A DNA stretch of 64,000 nucleotides from Cellulophaga baltica (lineage in GTDB: Bacteria > Bacteroidota > Bacteroidia > Flavobacteriales > Flavobacteriaceae), in NCBI RefSeq assembly GCF_900102165.1, contig NZ_FNBD01000010.1:62001-126000 (forward strand). The letters run 5' to 3'. Positions within the stretch are counted from its first letter, which is position 1. Each line of letters opens with the position of its first letter. The translations under genes and the position numbers were made by a program. The notes below the pieces were generated by a model. That model had not been told where the DNA came from. It did no database searches and worked only from the letters and a program-made list of their open reading frames with translations. This document shows, piece by piece, positions 8,567 through 16,962 of this stretch.

Positions 8567-8755
8567 TTAATTTTTCAGTAAATATTTAATTGCGAATAGT
8601 AAAATTATGAATATTACGAATGTTAATCCAATCCATTTAACGCCTTTATAATTTTTTAGATGGAGATTTTTATCTCTTTTATAAGCGAAAAAAGTAATTA
8701 CCACGAAAGACACGAAAAAAAGTCCCGCGAATATTAATTGTCCTTTACTGAACAT
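8567..8755 (-). CDS. Small two-span membrane protein, flavobacterial conserved type
   Basis: A 62-residue protein starting MFSKGQLIFAGLFF at 8755. A longer in-frame start at 8839 would run into the divergent MazG-like gene and is rejected. Two hydrophobic segments (about residues 6-25 and 43-60) flank a basic loop KRDKNLHLKNYKGVKW. I believe proteins of this type are common hypotheticals in Flavobacteriaceae, but no function is known. It is divergent from the next gene with only 41 nt between starts. Confidence 0.7.
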   Translation of the reverse strand: MFSKGQLIFAGLFFVSFVVITFFAYKRDKNLHLKNYKGVKWIGLTFVIFIILLFAIKYLLKN

Positions 8756-8796
8756 ATTTTTTATTTTTATACAAAAATAACCTAATAATAGAAGAG

Positions 8797-9183
8797 ATGA
8801 AAAATAAACTTGAAGCTGTAGCACTTTTTCATGAAACATTTGGAATGGGAGTTGCTAGTGCCATGAAAGCTGATTTGGGATCCCGTAAAAATTTGCTTCG
8901 TTTTAATTTAATGGATGAAGAAAATAAAGAATATCTTGAAGCTGCTGAAAATAATGATCTGGTAGAAGTGGCCGATGCTTTGGGTGATATGTTATATATA
9001 TTGTGTGGTACTATTTTAGAACATGGTATGCAATATAAGATAGAAGAAGTATTTAATGAAATTCAGCGGAGTAATATGAGTAAGTTAGGAGCAGATGGTA
9101 AGCCTATATATAGAGAAGATGGTAAGGTATTAAAAGGGCCAAATTACTTTGTGCCAAATATCGATAAGATTTTAAAGGAATAA
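8797..9183 (+). CDS. MazG-like nucleoside triphosphate pyrophosphohydrolase family protein
   Basis: A 128-residue all-alpha NTP pyrophosphohydrolase of the MazG/HisE-like superfamily. The metal-binding pattern is visible as EENKEYLEA (ExxE) near residue 41 and EVADALGDMLYILCG (ExxD) near residue 57. The C-terminal third (MSKLGADGKPIYREDGKVLKGPNYF) matches proteins called phosphoribosyl-ATP pyrophosphohydrolase-like, but there are no his genes nearby, so a housecleaning NTPase is more likely. A strong terminator follows. Confidence 0.85.
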   Translation: MKNKLEAVALFHETFGMGVASAMKADLGSRKNLLRFNLMDEENKEYLEAAENNDLVEVADALGDMLYILCGTILEHGMQYKIEEVFNEIQRSNMSKLGADGKPIYREDGKVLKGPNYFVPNIDKILKE

Positions 9184-9209
9184 AAAAAACCGCCATTGGG
9201 CGGTTTTTT
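9184..9209. terminator. Bidirectional terminator
   Basis: A GC-rich stem CCGCC/GGCGG (9190-9194 and 9199-9203) with loop ATTG, flanked by A8 and T6. It serves the MazG-like gene and the convergent ilvE. Confidence 0.9.
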
Positions 9210-9227
9210 CTTTTTTTATTATTCGTT

Positions 9228-10295
9228 CTATAGTTTATAACGCCATCCAAATTTATCTTCGGCTTTATTATATTGAATATCTGTGATTCTTTTCTTTAAT
9301 AAAGAAGCGTAGCTTTCCTCTAATTCAGGAAGATCGTAATCTGTCTCTTTAAAGCCAAATCCTGAAATAGGAGAAATAACAGCGGCAGTACCTGCTCCAA
9401 ACATTTCTTTTAATGAGCCATCTTTAGCTGCAGCCACTACTTCGGCAACGGTTAGTTTCCTAACTTCAACAGCAATCTTTTCTTCTTTAGCTATTTCAAT
9501 AATACTTTTTCTTGTAATACCATCTAGTATCCTATCACTAGTAGGTCCTGTAATTAAAGTATCATTAATACGAACAAAAATGTTCATTGCGCCCGCCTCT
9601 TCGATATATTCATGTGTATTATCGTCTGTCCAGATAACTTGATTGTATCCTTTTTCAACAGCTAGTTGTGTAGGGTAGAATTGTCCTGCATAGTTACCAC
9701 CAGCTTTGGCATAACCTACACCGCCATTTGCAGATCTAGAATATTTTTCTTCAATTAATACCTTTACTTTTCCAGAGAAGTATGACCCTGAAGGGGCAAG
9801 GCATATCATAAACTTATATTCATTTGCAGGGGATGCGTGAAAACCTTGTCCCGAAGCAAAAATAAAAGGTCTAATATACATAGAGCTTCCTTCGTTTTTA
9901 GGGATCCATTGGTCATCTACTTTTAAGAGAGCCTTAAGACCTTCCATGAAATAATCTTCAGGAATTTCTGGAATAGCTAATCTTTTTGCGGAAATATTTA
10001 GACGTTTATGATTGTCTAGTGGTCTAAATAGCCAAGTAGACTCCTCACTGTCTTTGTAGGCTTTCATACCTTCAAAAATTGATTGCCCGTAATGGAAAAT
10101 TTTTGCAGAAGGGTCTAAAGATACTGGTCCGTAAGGTACTACCTTAGGATTTTCCCAAGCGCCATTTTTATAATCGCAGACCAGCATATGGTCAGAGTAG
10201 ATACTACCAAATGATAAATTATCAAAATCTACTTGATCAATTTTAGAAGTTTTACTTTTTTCAACCGTAACTAAGTTATTCGCGGTGGTTTCCAT
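9228..10295 (-). CDS. ilvE: Branched-chain amino-acid aminotransferase
   Basis: A 355-residue fold-type IV PLP aminotransferase that makes or breaks down Leu, Ile and Val using 2-oxoglutarate/glutamate. It is the long BCAT type found in eukaryotes and Bacteroidota. Visible features are the FHYGQSIFEGMKAY and FRPLDNHKRLN substrate blocks, the PLP lysine in VGYAKAGGNYA, IWTDDNTHEYIEEAGAMNIF and the phosphate-binding ITGPTSDRILDGITRKS. No leader peptide or attenuator is apparent. Confidence 0.97.
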   Translation of the reverse strand: METTANNLVTVEKSKTSKIDQVDFDNLSFGSIYSDHMLVCDYKNGAWENPKVVPYGPVSLDPSAKIFHYGQSIFEGMKAYKDSEESTWLFRPLDNHKRLNISAKRLAIPEIPEDYFMEGLKALLKVDDQWIPKNEGSSMYIRPFIFASGQGFHASPANEYKFMICLAPSGSYFSGKVKVLIEEKYSRSANGGVGYAKAGGNYAGQFYPTQLAVEKGYNQVIWTDDNTHEYIEEAGAMNIFVRINDTLITGPTSDRILDGITRKSIIEIAKEEKIAVEVRKLTVAEVVAAAKDGSLKEMFGAGTAAVISPISGFGFKETDYDLPELEESYASLLKKRITDIQYNKAEDKFGWRYKL

Positions 10296-10401
10296 TTGTT
10301 ATATGTTTAATGCAATAAAATTAATGAATAATTACTAGTAGTTCTTCTTTTTTCATCTAAAAATAACCAACTTTGTAACAATTCGGTAAATACTAAAAGA
10401 T

Positions 10402-10905
10402 ATGAAAGGAATTAACATTTTACTTGTGATAATTGTATGCTTTGTGAGTTGTATGGGGCAAAATAAACAGACTACCGAGCAGCCGTCAAATGAGAATTCT
10501 GTTCTTTATTCTTCTTTTGGTGCAGAAATTTCAGAAGATAATGCCTTAGTGGCAAGTGAGATGACTTTGAAATATCAAAATTTGGTAGTTACTGACACTA
10601 TAGCAACAAAGTTTAAAGGTACCGTAATAGATGTTTGTCAGGCAAAAGGTTGTTGGATGAATGTTACTTTAGATAATGGAGCTCAGGCTATGGTAAAATT
10701 TAAAGATTATGGCTTTTTTATGCCGAAAGATATTGCGGGTAAAGAAGTGATTGTTAACGGACTTGCATTTATAGAACAAATGTCTGTAGAGGAACAAAGG
10801 CATTATGCGGAAGATGGAGGTGAATCGGAAGCGGCAATCGCATCAATTGTAGCCCCTAAAAAAACATTTAGATTTGAAGCAGACGGCGTTTTAATAACTC
10901 AATAA
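10402..10905 (+). CDS. DUF4920 family lipoprotein
   Basis: A 167-residue envelope lipoprotein (VCFVSC, Cys17) with a DUF4920 domain: FKGTVIDVCQAKGCWMNV near residue 70, VKFKDYGFFMPKDIAGKEVIVNG and a short C-terminal strand. The CxxxxC pair in the central block suggests a redox or metal role, but the family is uncharacterised. Its stop is one base from the TTG start of mnmD, so the two are one transcription unit. Confidence 0.85.
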   Translation: MKGINILLVIIVCFVSCMGQNKQTTEQPSNENSVLYSSFGAEISEDNALVASEMTLKYQNLVVTDTIATKFKGTVIDVCQAKGCWMNVTLDNGAQAMVKFKDYGFFMPKDIAGKEVIVNGLAFIEQMSVEEQRHYAEDGGESEAAIASIVAPKKTFRFEADGVLITQ

Positions 10906-10906
10906 T

Positions 10907-11569
10907 TTGGAACGTAAAATTATAACAACATCTGACGGTTCTACAACTATTCAGATAGTAGATTGGAACGAGCAGTACCATTCTATACACGGCGCAATAC
11001 AAGAGGCATATCATGTATTTATAACAAAAGGACTGTCCTTATATAAGGATAGAGCCATAGCTATATTAGAAATAGGTTTTGGAACGGGCTTAAATGCCTT
11101 AATTACGTATATAGAAGCGCAAAACTTTAATTTAAAGATAGATTACACGGGGGTAGAAGCATATCCTGTTAGCCCGGAAGAGATTAAACAACTCAATTAT
11201 ATAGCACAGTTAGAGGCTCAGAAGTTTCAAGAAGAGTTTGATAAAATGCATACCTCAGAATGGGAGAAGTCTATAGCGATATCTTCAACGTTTTCATTGC
11301 TAAAGCAACAAAAAGATTTTATGCAGATTACCGATAAGGCTGCTTATGATTTAATTTATTTTGATGCTTTTGGAGCACGTGTTCAACCAGAATTATGGAC
11401 GGAGGAAATTTTTAAAATTATGTATGCTGCGCTAAATAATAATGGTGTGTTAGTGACGTATGCAGCAAAAGGTAGTGTGCGAAGAGCTATGCTTGCGGTA
11501 GGTTTTGAAGTAGAACGATTAGATGGTCCTCCTGGAAAAAGAGAGATGTTACGAGCTACGAAAAAGTAA
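10907..11569 (+). CDS. mnmD: tRNA (mnm5s2U34) methyltransferase MnmD
   Basis: A 220-residue stand-alone MnmD (DUF752), the SAM-dependent enzyme that methylates nm5s2U to mnm5s2U at the tRNA wobble position. The SAM motif is ILEIGFGTGLNALIT near residue 50, followed by DYTGVEAYP and YDLIYFDAFGARVQPELWT. The oxidase domain of E. coli MnmC is absent, as usual outside proteobacteria. The start is TTG (MERKIITT...), one base after the previous stop; no ATG nearby would keep the conserved N-terminus. Confidence 0.92.
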   Translation: MERKIITTSDGSTTIQIVDWNEQYHSIHGAIQEAYHVFITKGLSLYKDRAIAILEIGFGTGLNALITYIEAQNFNLKIDYTGVEAYPVSPEEIKQLNYIAQLEAQKFQEEFDKMHTSEWEKSIAISSTFSLLKQQKDFMQITDKAAYDLIYFDAFGARVQPELWTEEIFKIMYAALNNNGVLVTYAAKGSVRRAMLAVGFEVERLDGPPGKREMLRATKK

Positions 11570-11661
11570 CTTAAGAAGCTTGTTAAGTGGGTTTTATGTT
11601 AAACCTAAATTAAATAGCATCGTTATGCTTTTTAAAAAAATTACCTTTAAAAAAAATTGCT

Positions 11662-12576
11662 ATGAAGGTATTAATAACAGGTGCTACAGGATTGGTTGGC
11701 AATGCTATAGTAACCGAATGTCATAAAAATAAAATTGCCGTAAATTTTTTAACGACTAGTAAGGCTAAAGTCATTGAAAAAGAAAATTACACAGGTTTCT
11801 ATTGGAATCCAGACCAGGGAGAAATAGACTTAAACTGTTTTACTGGAGTAACTGCAATTATAAATCTTGCAGGAGCCTCTATTTCTAAAAGATGGACAGA
11901 ATCTTATAAAAAGGAGATTTTGTCAAGTAGAATCAACTCTCTTAAAACACTTAAAAGCGGACTCGCGAAAGTAGATTCATCTGCAATCACGTCTTTTGTG
12001 TCAGCTTCTGCTATTGGCATCTATCCCGATTCTATTCAAAAATTTTATTCAGAAGAGGATCAGTTTAAAGCAGACGGTTTTCTGTCGGAAGTGGTACAGG
12101 CTTGGGAAGATGAGATAGACACGTTTGGGGACTTCAGTTTTAGTGTGGCCAAAATTAGAATAGGTCTAGTAATGTCTAATAAAGGCGGAGCTTTGCCAGA
12201 GATGGTGAAGCCTATTAAGTTTTTTGTAGGGTCAGCTTTTGGTTCAGGCAAGCAGTGGCAATCATGGATACATATCAAAGATTTGGCAAAATTATTTGTT
12301 TTTGCTGTTAAGAATGAATTAAATGGCGTGTATAATGGGGTGGCTTCAAACCCTGTAACCAATGAAAAGTTAGTATCAAAAGTTGCTAATGTTCTAGGGA
12401 GACCTTTAATACTGCCAAAAATTCCTGCAGCAGTCCTAAAATTAATTTTGGGAGATATGTCCGCTTTATTATTAGATAGTCAACGTGTTAGTAACAAAAA
12501 AATCTTAGAAGAAGGTTTTATTTTTAAATATCTGAATGTCTGCCCTGCCTTAGATTCTCTGTACTCTAATAAGTAA
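11662..12576 (+). CDS. TIGR01777 family SDR epimerase (YfcH-like)
   Basis: A 304-residue atypical short-chain dehydrogenase with a Rossmann nucleotide-binding start (MKVLITGATGLVGNAIV), the INLAGASISKRWT segment that typifies TIGR01777, and FVSASAIGIYPD with the YxxxK-type region altered. The C-terminus has a DUF1731-like end. The substrate is not known for the family. It is read alone, 92 nt after mnmD. Confidence 0.92.
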   Translation: MKVLITGATGLVGNAIVTECHKNKIAVNFLTTSKAKVIEKENYTGFYWNPDQGEIDLNCFTGVTAIINLAGASISKRWTESYKKEILSSRINSLKTLKSGLAKVDSSAITSFVSASAIGIYPDSIQKFYSEEDQFKADGFLSEVVQAWEDEIDTFGDFSFSVAKIRIGLVMSNKGGALPEMVKPIKFFVGSAFGSGKQWQSWIHIKDLAKLFVFAVKNELNGVYNGVASNPVTNEKLVSKVANVLGRPLILPKIPAAVLKLILGDMSALLLDSQRVSNKKILEEGFIFKYLNVCPALDSLYSNK

Positions 12577-12662
12577 TTAAAGCTGCCAAATTTTAAGTTT
12601 TTATTTTTTTATTCTTCAACGGAATCACCATTTTGGTGCTTTTCGGCATGTTCCATATAAAC

Positions 12663-12710
12663 TTTGATGACATTTTGACATTTTTGAAGAATTGGCAGTA
12701 CTTTTGCCAA
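12663..12710 (+). promoter_or_regulatory. grpE-dnaJ heat-shock promoter region with composite element
   Basis: The element runs TTTGATGACA (12663-12672), 3 nt, TGAC (12676-12679), 12 nt, TTGGCA (12692-12697), 4 nt, TTTTGCC. The same arrangement with the same spacing precedes hsp20 at 59264. Two promoter readings overlap: TTTTG-N21-TACTTTTG for the housekeeping sigma (12673-12706), and GG-N10-GC (12694-12707) as in sigma-54 promoters. TTGGCA and TGCCAA also form a 6-7-6 inverted repeat over the -7 box. Confidence 0.6.
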
Positions 12711-12743
12711 CTGTAAAGTGCAGAATGAAAAATAGAGTCAAAA

Positions 12744-13301
12744 ATGAGCGATATAAATAATACAGAAGATATACAAGAGGAGAACTTAGCGCAACAAGAA
12801 GGAGCAGAGCATCAAGAAAAGTCGGCTGAGCAAGTTGAAGTTGAGGAGCTTTCTGTGGAAGAACAATTGAGAGAAGATTTAGCAAAAGAGAAAGATAAAT
12901 TTTTAAGATTGTTTGCAGAGTTTGAAAACTACAAGAAAAGAACTTCAAAAGAGCGAATGGATTTATTTAAAACTGCAGGGCAAGAAGTGATTGTTGCTTT
13001 GTTGCCCGTTTCTGACGATTTTGATAGAGCGATGCAAGAATTGGCGAAATCAAATGATAAAGAAACGTTTAAAGGCGTTGAATTAATTAAAATCAAATTT
13101 GAACAAGTACTTAAATCTAAAGGCCTAGAAGAAGTTGAGGCTAAAAATGGTGATGTGTTTGATGCAGATATACATGAAGCAATAACACAAATACCTGCTC
13201 CTAATAAGAAAATGAAGGGCAAGATTATTGATGTAATTGAAAAAGGATTTAAGTTAGGTGATAAAATTATCCGTCATCCAAAAGTGGTTGTTGGTAATTA
13301 A
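12744..13301 (+). CDS. grpE: Nucleotide exchange factor GrpE
   Basis: A 185-residue GrpE, the exchange factor that releases ADP from DnaK. An acidic, Glu/Gln-rich N-terminus (about 45 residues) precedes the coiled-coil (LREDLAKEKDKFLRLFAEFENYKKRTSKER) and the beta-wing domain with HEAITQIPAPNKKMKGKIIDVIEKGFKLGDKIIRHPKVVV. It starts the operon with dnaJ (9 nt apart). dnaK is not in this window. Confidence 0.97.
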   Translation: MSDINNTEDIQEENLAQQEGAEHQEKSAEQVEVEELSVEEQLREDLAKEKDKFLRLFAEFENYKKRTSKERMDLFKTAGQEVIVALLPVSDDFDRAMQELAKSNDKETFKGVELIKIKFEQVLKSKGLEEVEAKNGDVFDADIHEAITQIPAPNKKMKGKIIDVIEKGFKLGDKIIRHPKVVVGN

Positions 13302-13310
13302 ACATAAAGT

Positions 13311-14435
13311 ATGAAGGAAGATTATTACGACATTTTAGGCATAGCCAAAGGAGCAAGCGCAGCAGAAATTAAAAAAGCATATCGGAAAAAAGCCGTTCAG
13401 TATCACCCAGATAAAAATCCAGGAGATGCAAAGGCAGAAGAGATGTTTAAAAAAGCCGCAGAAGCCTATGAAGTACTAAGCGACGATAATAAAAAAGCGC
13501 GTTACGATCAGTACGGTCATGCAGCCTTTGATGGTTCTGGCGGTTTTGGTGGCGGCGGAGGTGGTATGAATATGGATGATATATTCAATCAGTTTGGCGA
13601 TATTTTTGGCGGCTTCGGCGGCGGCGGAGGCTTTAGTGGTTTCGGTGGCGGTGGCGGTGGTCAGCGAAGAGTAAAAGGAAGCAGCCTAAAAATTAGAGTG
13701 GCACTTACGCTAGAAGAAGTAGCAAATGGTGTTGAGAAGAAAATAAAAGTTAAGCGTAAAGTTCAGGCTAGTGGGGTTACCTACAAAACATGTGGCACCT
13801 GTGGTGGTAGAGGTCAGGTGACTAAAATCACCAATACTATTCTAGGAAGAATGCAGACAGCAGCTACTTGTAGCTCTTGTGGAGGTAGTGGTCAAATTCT
13901 AGATCATAAGCCAGGTGATGCAGATGCTCAAGGTATGATCGTTAAGGAAGAAACAGTAGCGGTTAAAATACCTGGTGGTGTGGAAGATGGCATGCAGTTA
14001 AAGGTTTCTGGAAAAGGAAATGATGCTCCTGGAAATGGTGTTCCTGGAGATTTAATTGTTGCAATCGAAACATTAGAGCATGAAACACTTAAACGTGAGG
14101 GTGATAATTTGCATTATGACCTCTATGTAAGTATTTCTGAAGCTGTGTTAGGTACTTCTAAAGAGATTGATGCTGTAACGGGAAAAGTGCGTATTAAATT
14201 AGAACCAGGAATACAATCTGGAAAAATTTTACGTCTTAGAGGTAAAGGTATTTCTAGTCTCAATGGGTACGGTGCAGGAGATTTGTTAGTGCATGTAAAT
14301 GTTTGGACTCCAAAAACACTTAGCAAAGAGCAAAAAGAGTTTTTTGAAAAGATGCAGAATAATGAGAATTTTATTCCAAATCCAGAAAAATCAGATAAAT
14401 CGTTCTTTGAAAAAGTGAAAGATATGTTTTCTTAA
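13311..14435 (+). CDS. dnaJ: Chaperone DnaJ with reduced zinc finger
   Basis: A 374-residue type I DnaJ (Hsp40) co-chaperone of DnaK. The J domain is complete with HPD (YHPDKNPGD, about residues 31-39). A long Gly/Phe region covers roughly residues 72-120. The zinc-finger region has only two CxxCxGxG repeats (TCGTCGGRG and CSSCGGSG) instead of four, so it can form only one zinc site; I believe this is usual in Flavobacteriia. The C-terminal substrate-binding domains and the tail FEKVKDMFS are intact. Two terminators follow. Confidence 0.97.
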   Translation: MKEDYYDILGIAKGASAAEIKKAYRKKAVQYHPDKNPGDAKAEEMFKKAAEAYEVLSDDNKKARYDQYGHAAFDGSGGFGGGGGGMNMDDIFNQFGDIFGGFGGGGGFSGFGGGGGGQRRVKGSSLKIRVALTLEEVANGVEKKIKVKRKVQASGVTYKTCGTCGGRGQVTKITNTILGRMQTAATCSSCGGSGQILDHKPGDADAQGMIVKEETVAVKIPGGVEDGMQLKVSGKGNDAPGNGVPGDLIVAIETLEHETLKREGDNLHYDLYVSISEAVLGTSKEIDAVTGKVRIKLEPGIQSGKILRLRGKGISSLNGYGAGDLLVHVNVWTPKTLSKEQKEFFEKMQNNENFIPNPEKSDKSFFEKVKDMFS

Positions 14436-14479
14436 GAGCATTATAATTCATTTTTAAAATAAAAACGTATATTTGAAAT

Positions 14480-14562
14480 AACATTGGGTTTCCAATGTTA
14501 ATTTTCTTTTTCATAGCAATTTTTTTCCCATCCTTGATTTTATTAAGGGTGGGTTTTGTATT
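14480..14562 (+). terminator. Tandem terminators after dnaJ
   Basis: The first hairpin has arms AACATTGG and CCAATGTT (14480-14499) followed by a T-rich tract. The second has arms CCCATCCTT and AAGGGTGGG (14527-14553, one G-T pair) followed by TTTTGTATTT. Together they should end the grpE-dnaJ transcript efficiently. Confidence 0.85.
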
Positions 14563-14674
14563 TAAGACCTGTTTTTAACTTTATTTAGTGTTATTATAAT
14601 AGCCTGCTTCGGTATATTTTTACTTTTCTGATATTATTTATTTACAGGAAATACGGTGTTTTAAAGCATTTCAA

Positions 14675-14682
14675 TATCTTTG
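14675..14682 (+). promoter_or_regulatory. -7 box of ABC exporter operon
   Basis: TATCTTTG matches TAnnTTTG and lies 14 nt before the ATG at 14697, implying a very short leader. No clear -33 TTG is present at the usual distance. Confidence 0.5.
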
Positions 14683-14696
14683 ATAAAATTGTTTGC

Positions 14697-15632
14697 ATGA
14701 ACCATGTATTGGTAGCTAAAGAAGTAAGCAAGAAATATGGGACATATACCGCCCTGAACAATATTTCTTTAGAAATTCCTGAAAATAGCATTTACGGATT
14801 ATTGGGTCCTAACGGAGCTGGTAAAACTTCCCTAATTAGAATTATTAATCAAATTACTTATCCAGATTCGGGTACCGTTCTTTTTAACGGTGAGCCTTTA
14901 GATCCTAAACATATTGCTATGATAGGCTATCTTCCTGAGGAAAGAGGTTTGTATAAAAGTATGAAGGTTGGTGAGCAAGCTTTGTATTTAGCGCAGCTTA
15001 AGGGTATGGGTAAGGCGGAAGCTAAGAAAAAGCTCAAGTATTGGTTTGATAAATTTGAAATTGGCGATTGGTGGAATAAAAAAGTCCAAGAACTCTCTAA
15101 AGGAATGGCGCAAAAAGTACAGTTTATTGTAACTGTTTTGCATGAGCCAAAACTTTTAATTTTTGATGAACCATTTAGCGGCTTTGATCCTATTAATGCC
15201 AATGTTATAAAGGATGAAATATTAGAGCTTAAGAAAAATGGAACTTCTATAATTTTTTCTACGCATAGAATGGAATCTGTAGAAGAGCTTTGTGAATACA
15301 TCGCATTAATTCATAAATCAGAAAAAATCTTAGACGGCAAGCTTACGGATATCAAGAAAGCCTATAAAAAGAATATTTTTGAGGTCGGGATGCAAGTGTT
15401 TAATCCCTCTGAAATTATACAAGAATTAAAAGAGAAGCTTGCTATTTTTGAGGACTACTATGAAGTCAATGAAAACCAATTAAACTTTAAGTTGCAATTG
15501 AATGGAAAATCTACACAAGAAATTCTTACTTATTTGGCAACGAAGGCACCCATAAATCACTTCGTGGAAAAAATTCCTTCAGCAAACGATATTTTCATAC
15601 AAACCATATCTAGTAAAAATTCTAATGAATAA
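14697..15632 (+). CDS. ABC transporter ATP-binding protein (NatA-like)
   Basis: A 311-residue ABC-2-type ATPase. Walker A is GPNGAGKTS (about residue 38), the signature is LSKGMAQKV, Walker B is LLIFDEPFSGFDP and the switch histidine is in STHRMES. A C-terminal DUF4162-like extension (about residues 220-311) is typical of NatA-type subunits. It overlaps the permease gene by 8 nt. The substrate is not evident; sodium or a drug/lipid efflux system are options. Confidence 0.93.
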   Translation: MNHVLVAKEVSKKYGTYTALNNISLEIPENSIYGLLGPNGAGKTSLIRIINQITYPDSGTVLFNGEPLDPKHIAMIGYLPEERGLYKSMKVGEQALYLAQLKGMGKAEAKKKLKYWFDKFEIGDWWNKKVQELSKGMAQKVQFIVTVLHEPKLLIFDEPFSGFDPINANVIKDEILELKKNGTSIIFSTHRMESVEELCEYIALIHKSEKILDGKLTDIKKAYKKNIFEVGMQVFNPSEIIQELKEKLAIFEDYYEVNENQLNFKLQLNGKSTQEILTYLATKAPINHFVEKIPSANDIFIQTISSKNSNE

Positions 15633-16959
15633 ATTACTGCTTATAATTAAACGGGAGTACTTAGCAAAAGTTAGGAATAAATCATTTGTAATCATGACTT
15701 TTTTGAGTCCAATACTTATGGTGGCAATGGTGATTCTTATTGCTTTTTTAACCCAGCTAAATGATAGTGAAAAACAAGTAATTACTATTTTGAACGAAAG
15801 CGATTTTTTTCATAATGAATTTGTAATCACGGAAAGCACATCTTACATAGATTTTAAAAATATGAGTCTACAGCAAGCTATAGATTCTACCGTTAACCTA
15901 GGGTACTACGGGCTTTTGTATATTCCTGATGCTGCTACTTTACAGGAGATTACGGATAAATCATTCTTCTATACCAAAGAGGCTCCAAGTACTTCTACCT
16001 TAGATAAAATAGAAGGTATTTTTAAAACAAGACTTCAGCAAAATAGATTGCAAGAGCTAGGAGTGTCTAAGCAAGATTTCCTAGAAGTAGATAAGAATTA
16101 TGATATTAATTTGTCTACTTTTTCAGGAGATATAAACATTAAAGGATTTAATGAAATTAGAGCATTTATAGGTGGCGGTTTTGGCTATTTAATCATGATG
16201 TTTATTATAATATATGGCGGCTTTGTAATGAGAAGTGTTATAGAAGAAAAGACCAGTAGAATCATAGAAGTCATTATTTCCTCGGTAAAACCTTTTCAGT
16301 TAATGATGGGGAAAATTATAGGGACATCCTTGGCGGGAATCACACAATTTGCGATTTGGATTTTTTCAGCATCCCTACTAATGTTGGTGGTTATCTTTAT
16401 TTTTGATATTGATCCTGCGACTTTTACGGGAGCTAATCCTTCCATGGGAGCTATGTCTACAGTACCTGATGTTTCGATGATGAACGAAAAGGTTTTGGCA
16501 TTAGGAGTTGAAATTTTTAAAATTCCGTGGGTCATGCTCATAAGCTTCTTCCTTGTTTATTTCTTATTAGGATATTTAATTTATAGTTCTATATATGCCG
16601 CCATTGGAGCTGCGGTTGACAATGAGACAGATACACAGCAATTTATTCTTCCCGTAATTACGCCATTAATGCTCGCTATTTATGTAGGCTTTTTTTCTGT
16701 GTTTAATAATCCTCACGGGCCCATTGCAGTGGCTTTTTCTTTGTTTCCACTAACATCGCCGATTGTGATGCTTATGCGTTTGTCAAGTGGTTTGGGAGAA
16801 GGTGGGGTTCCTATTTGGCAGGTTGTGGTTTCTATTTTGTTATTAATTATTACATTTATGGGGATTGTTTGGTTTGCAGCAAAAATTTACCGGATCGGAA
16901 TTTTAATGTATGGTAAGAAACCAAGCTACAAAGAATTGTATAAATGGTTAAAATATTAA
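15625..16959 (+). CDS. ABC-2 type permease (NatB-like)
   Basis: A 444-residue membrane subunit of the ABC exporter. An N-terminal span (FVIMTFLSPILMVAMVILIAF) is followed by a periplasmic domain of about 150 residues and a C-terminal bundle of five to six spans containing RSVIEEKTSRIIEVIISSVKPFQLMMGKIIG, the conserved ABC-2 coupling region. It is translationally coupled to the ATPase and followed 3 nt later by the mscS-like gene. Confidence 0.93.
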   Translation: MNKLLLIIKREYLAKVRNKSFVIMTFLSPILMVAMVILIAFLTQLNDSEKQVITILNESDFFHNEFVITESTSYIDFKNMSLQQAIDSTVNLGYYGLLYIPDAATLQEITDKSFFYTKEAPSTSTLDKIEGIFKTRLQQNRLQELGVSKQDFLEVDKNYDINLSTFSGDINIKGFNEIRAFIGGGFGYLIMMFIIIYGGFVMRSVIEEKTSRIIEVIISSVKPFQLMMGKIIGTSLAGITQFAIWIFSASLLMLVVIFIFDIDPATFTGANPSMGAMSTVPDVSMMNEKVLALGVEIFKIPWVMLISFFLVYFLLGYLIYSSIYAAIGAAVDNETDTQQFILPVITPLMLAIYVGFFSVFNNPHGPIAVAFSLFPLTSPIVMLMRLSSGLGEGGVPIWQVVVSILLLIITFMGIVWFAAKIYRIGILMYGKKPSYKELYKWLKY

Positions 16960-16962
16960 TTC

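Noticed and set aside
12600-12680. Short minus-strand ORF of about 20 codons upstream of grpE
   Set aside because: It overlaps the grpE promoter element, has no hydrophobic or conserved pattern and no similarity to the micro-protein family.
13530-13670. Gly-codon-rich low-complexity stretch
   Set aside because: It is the normal Gly/Phe-rich linker of DnaJ, not a separate repeat.
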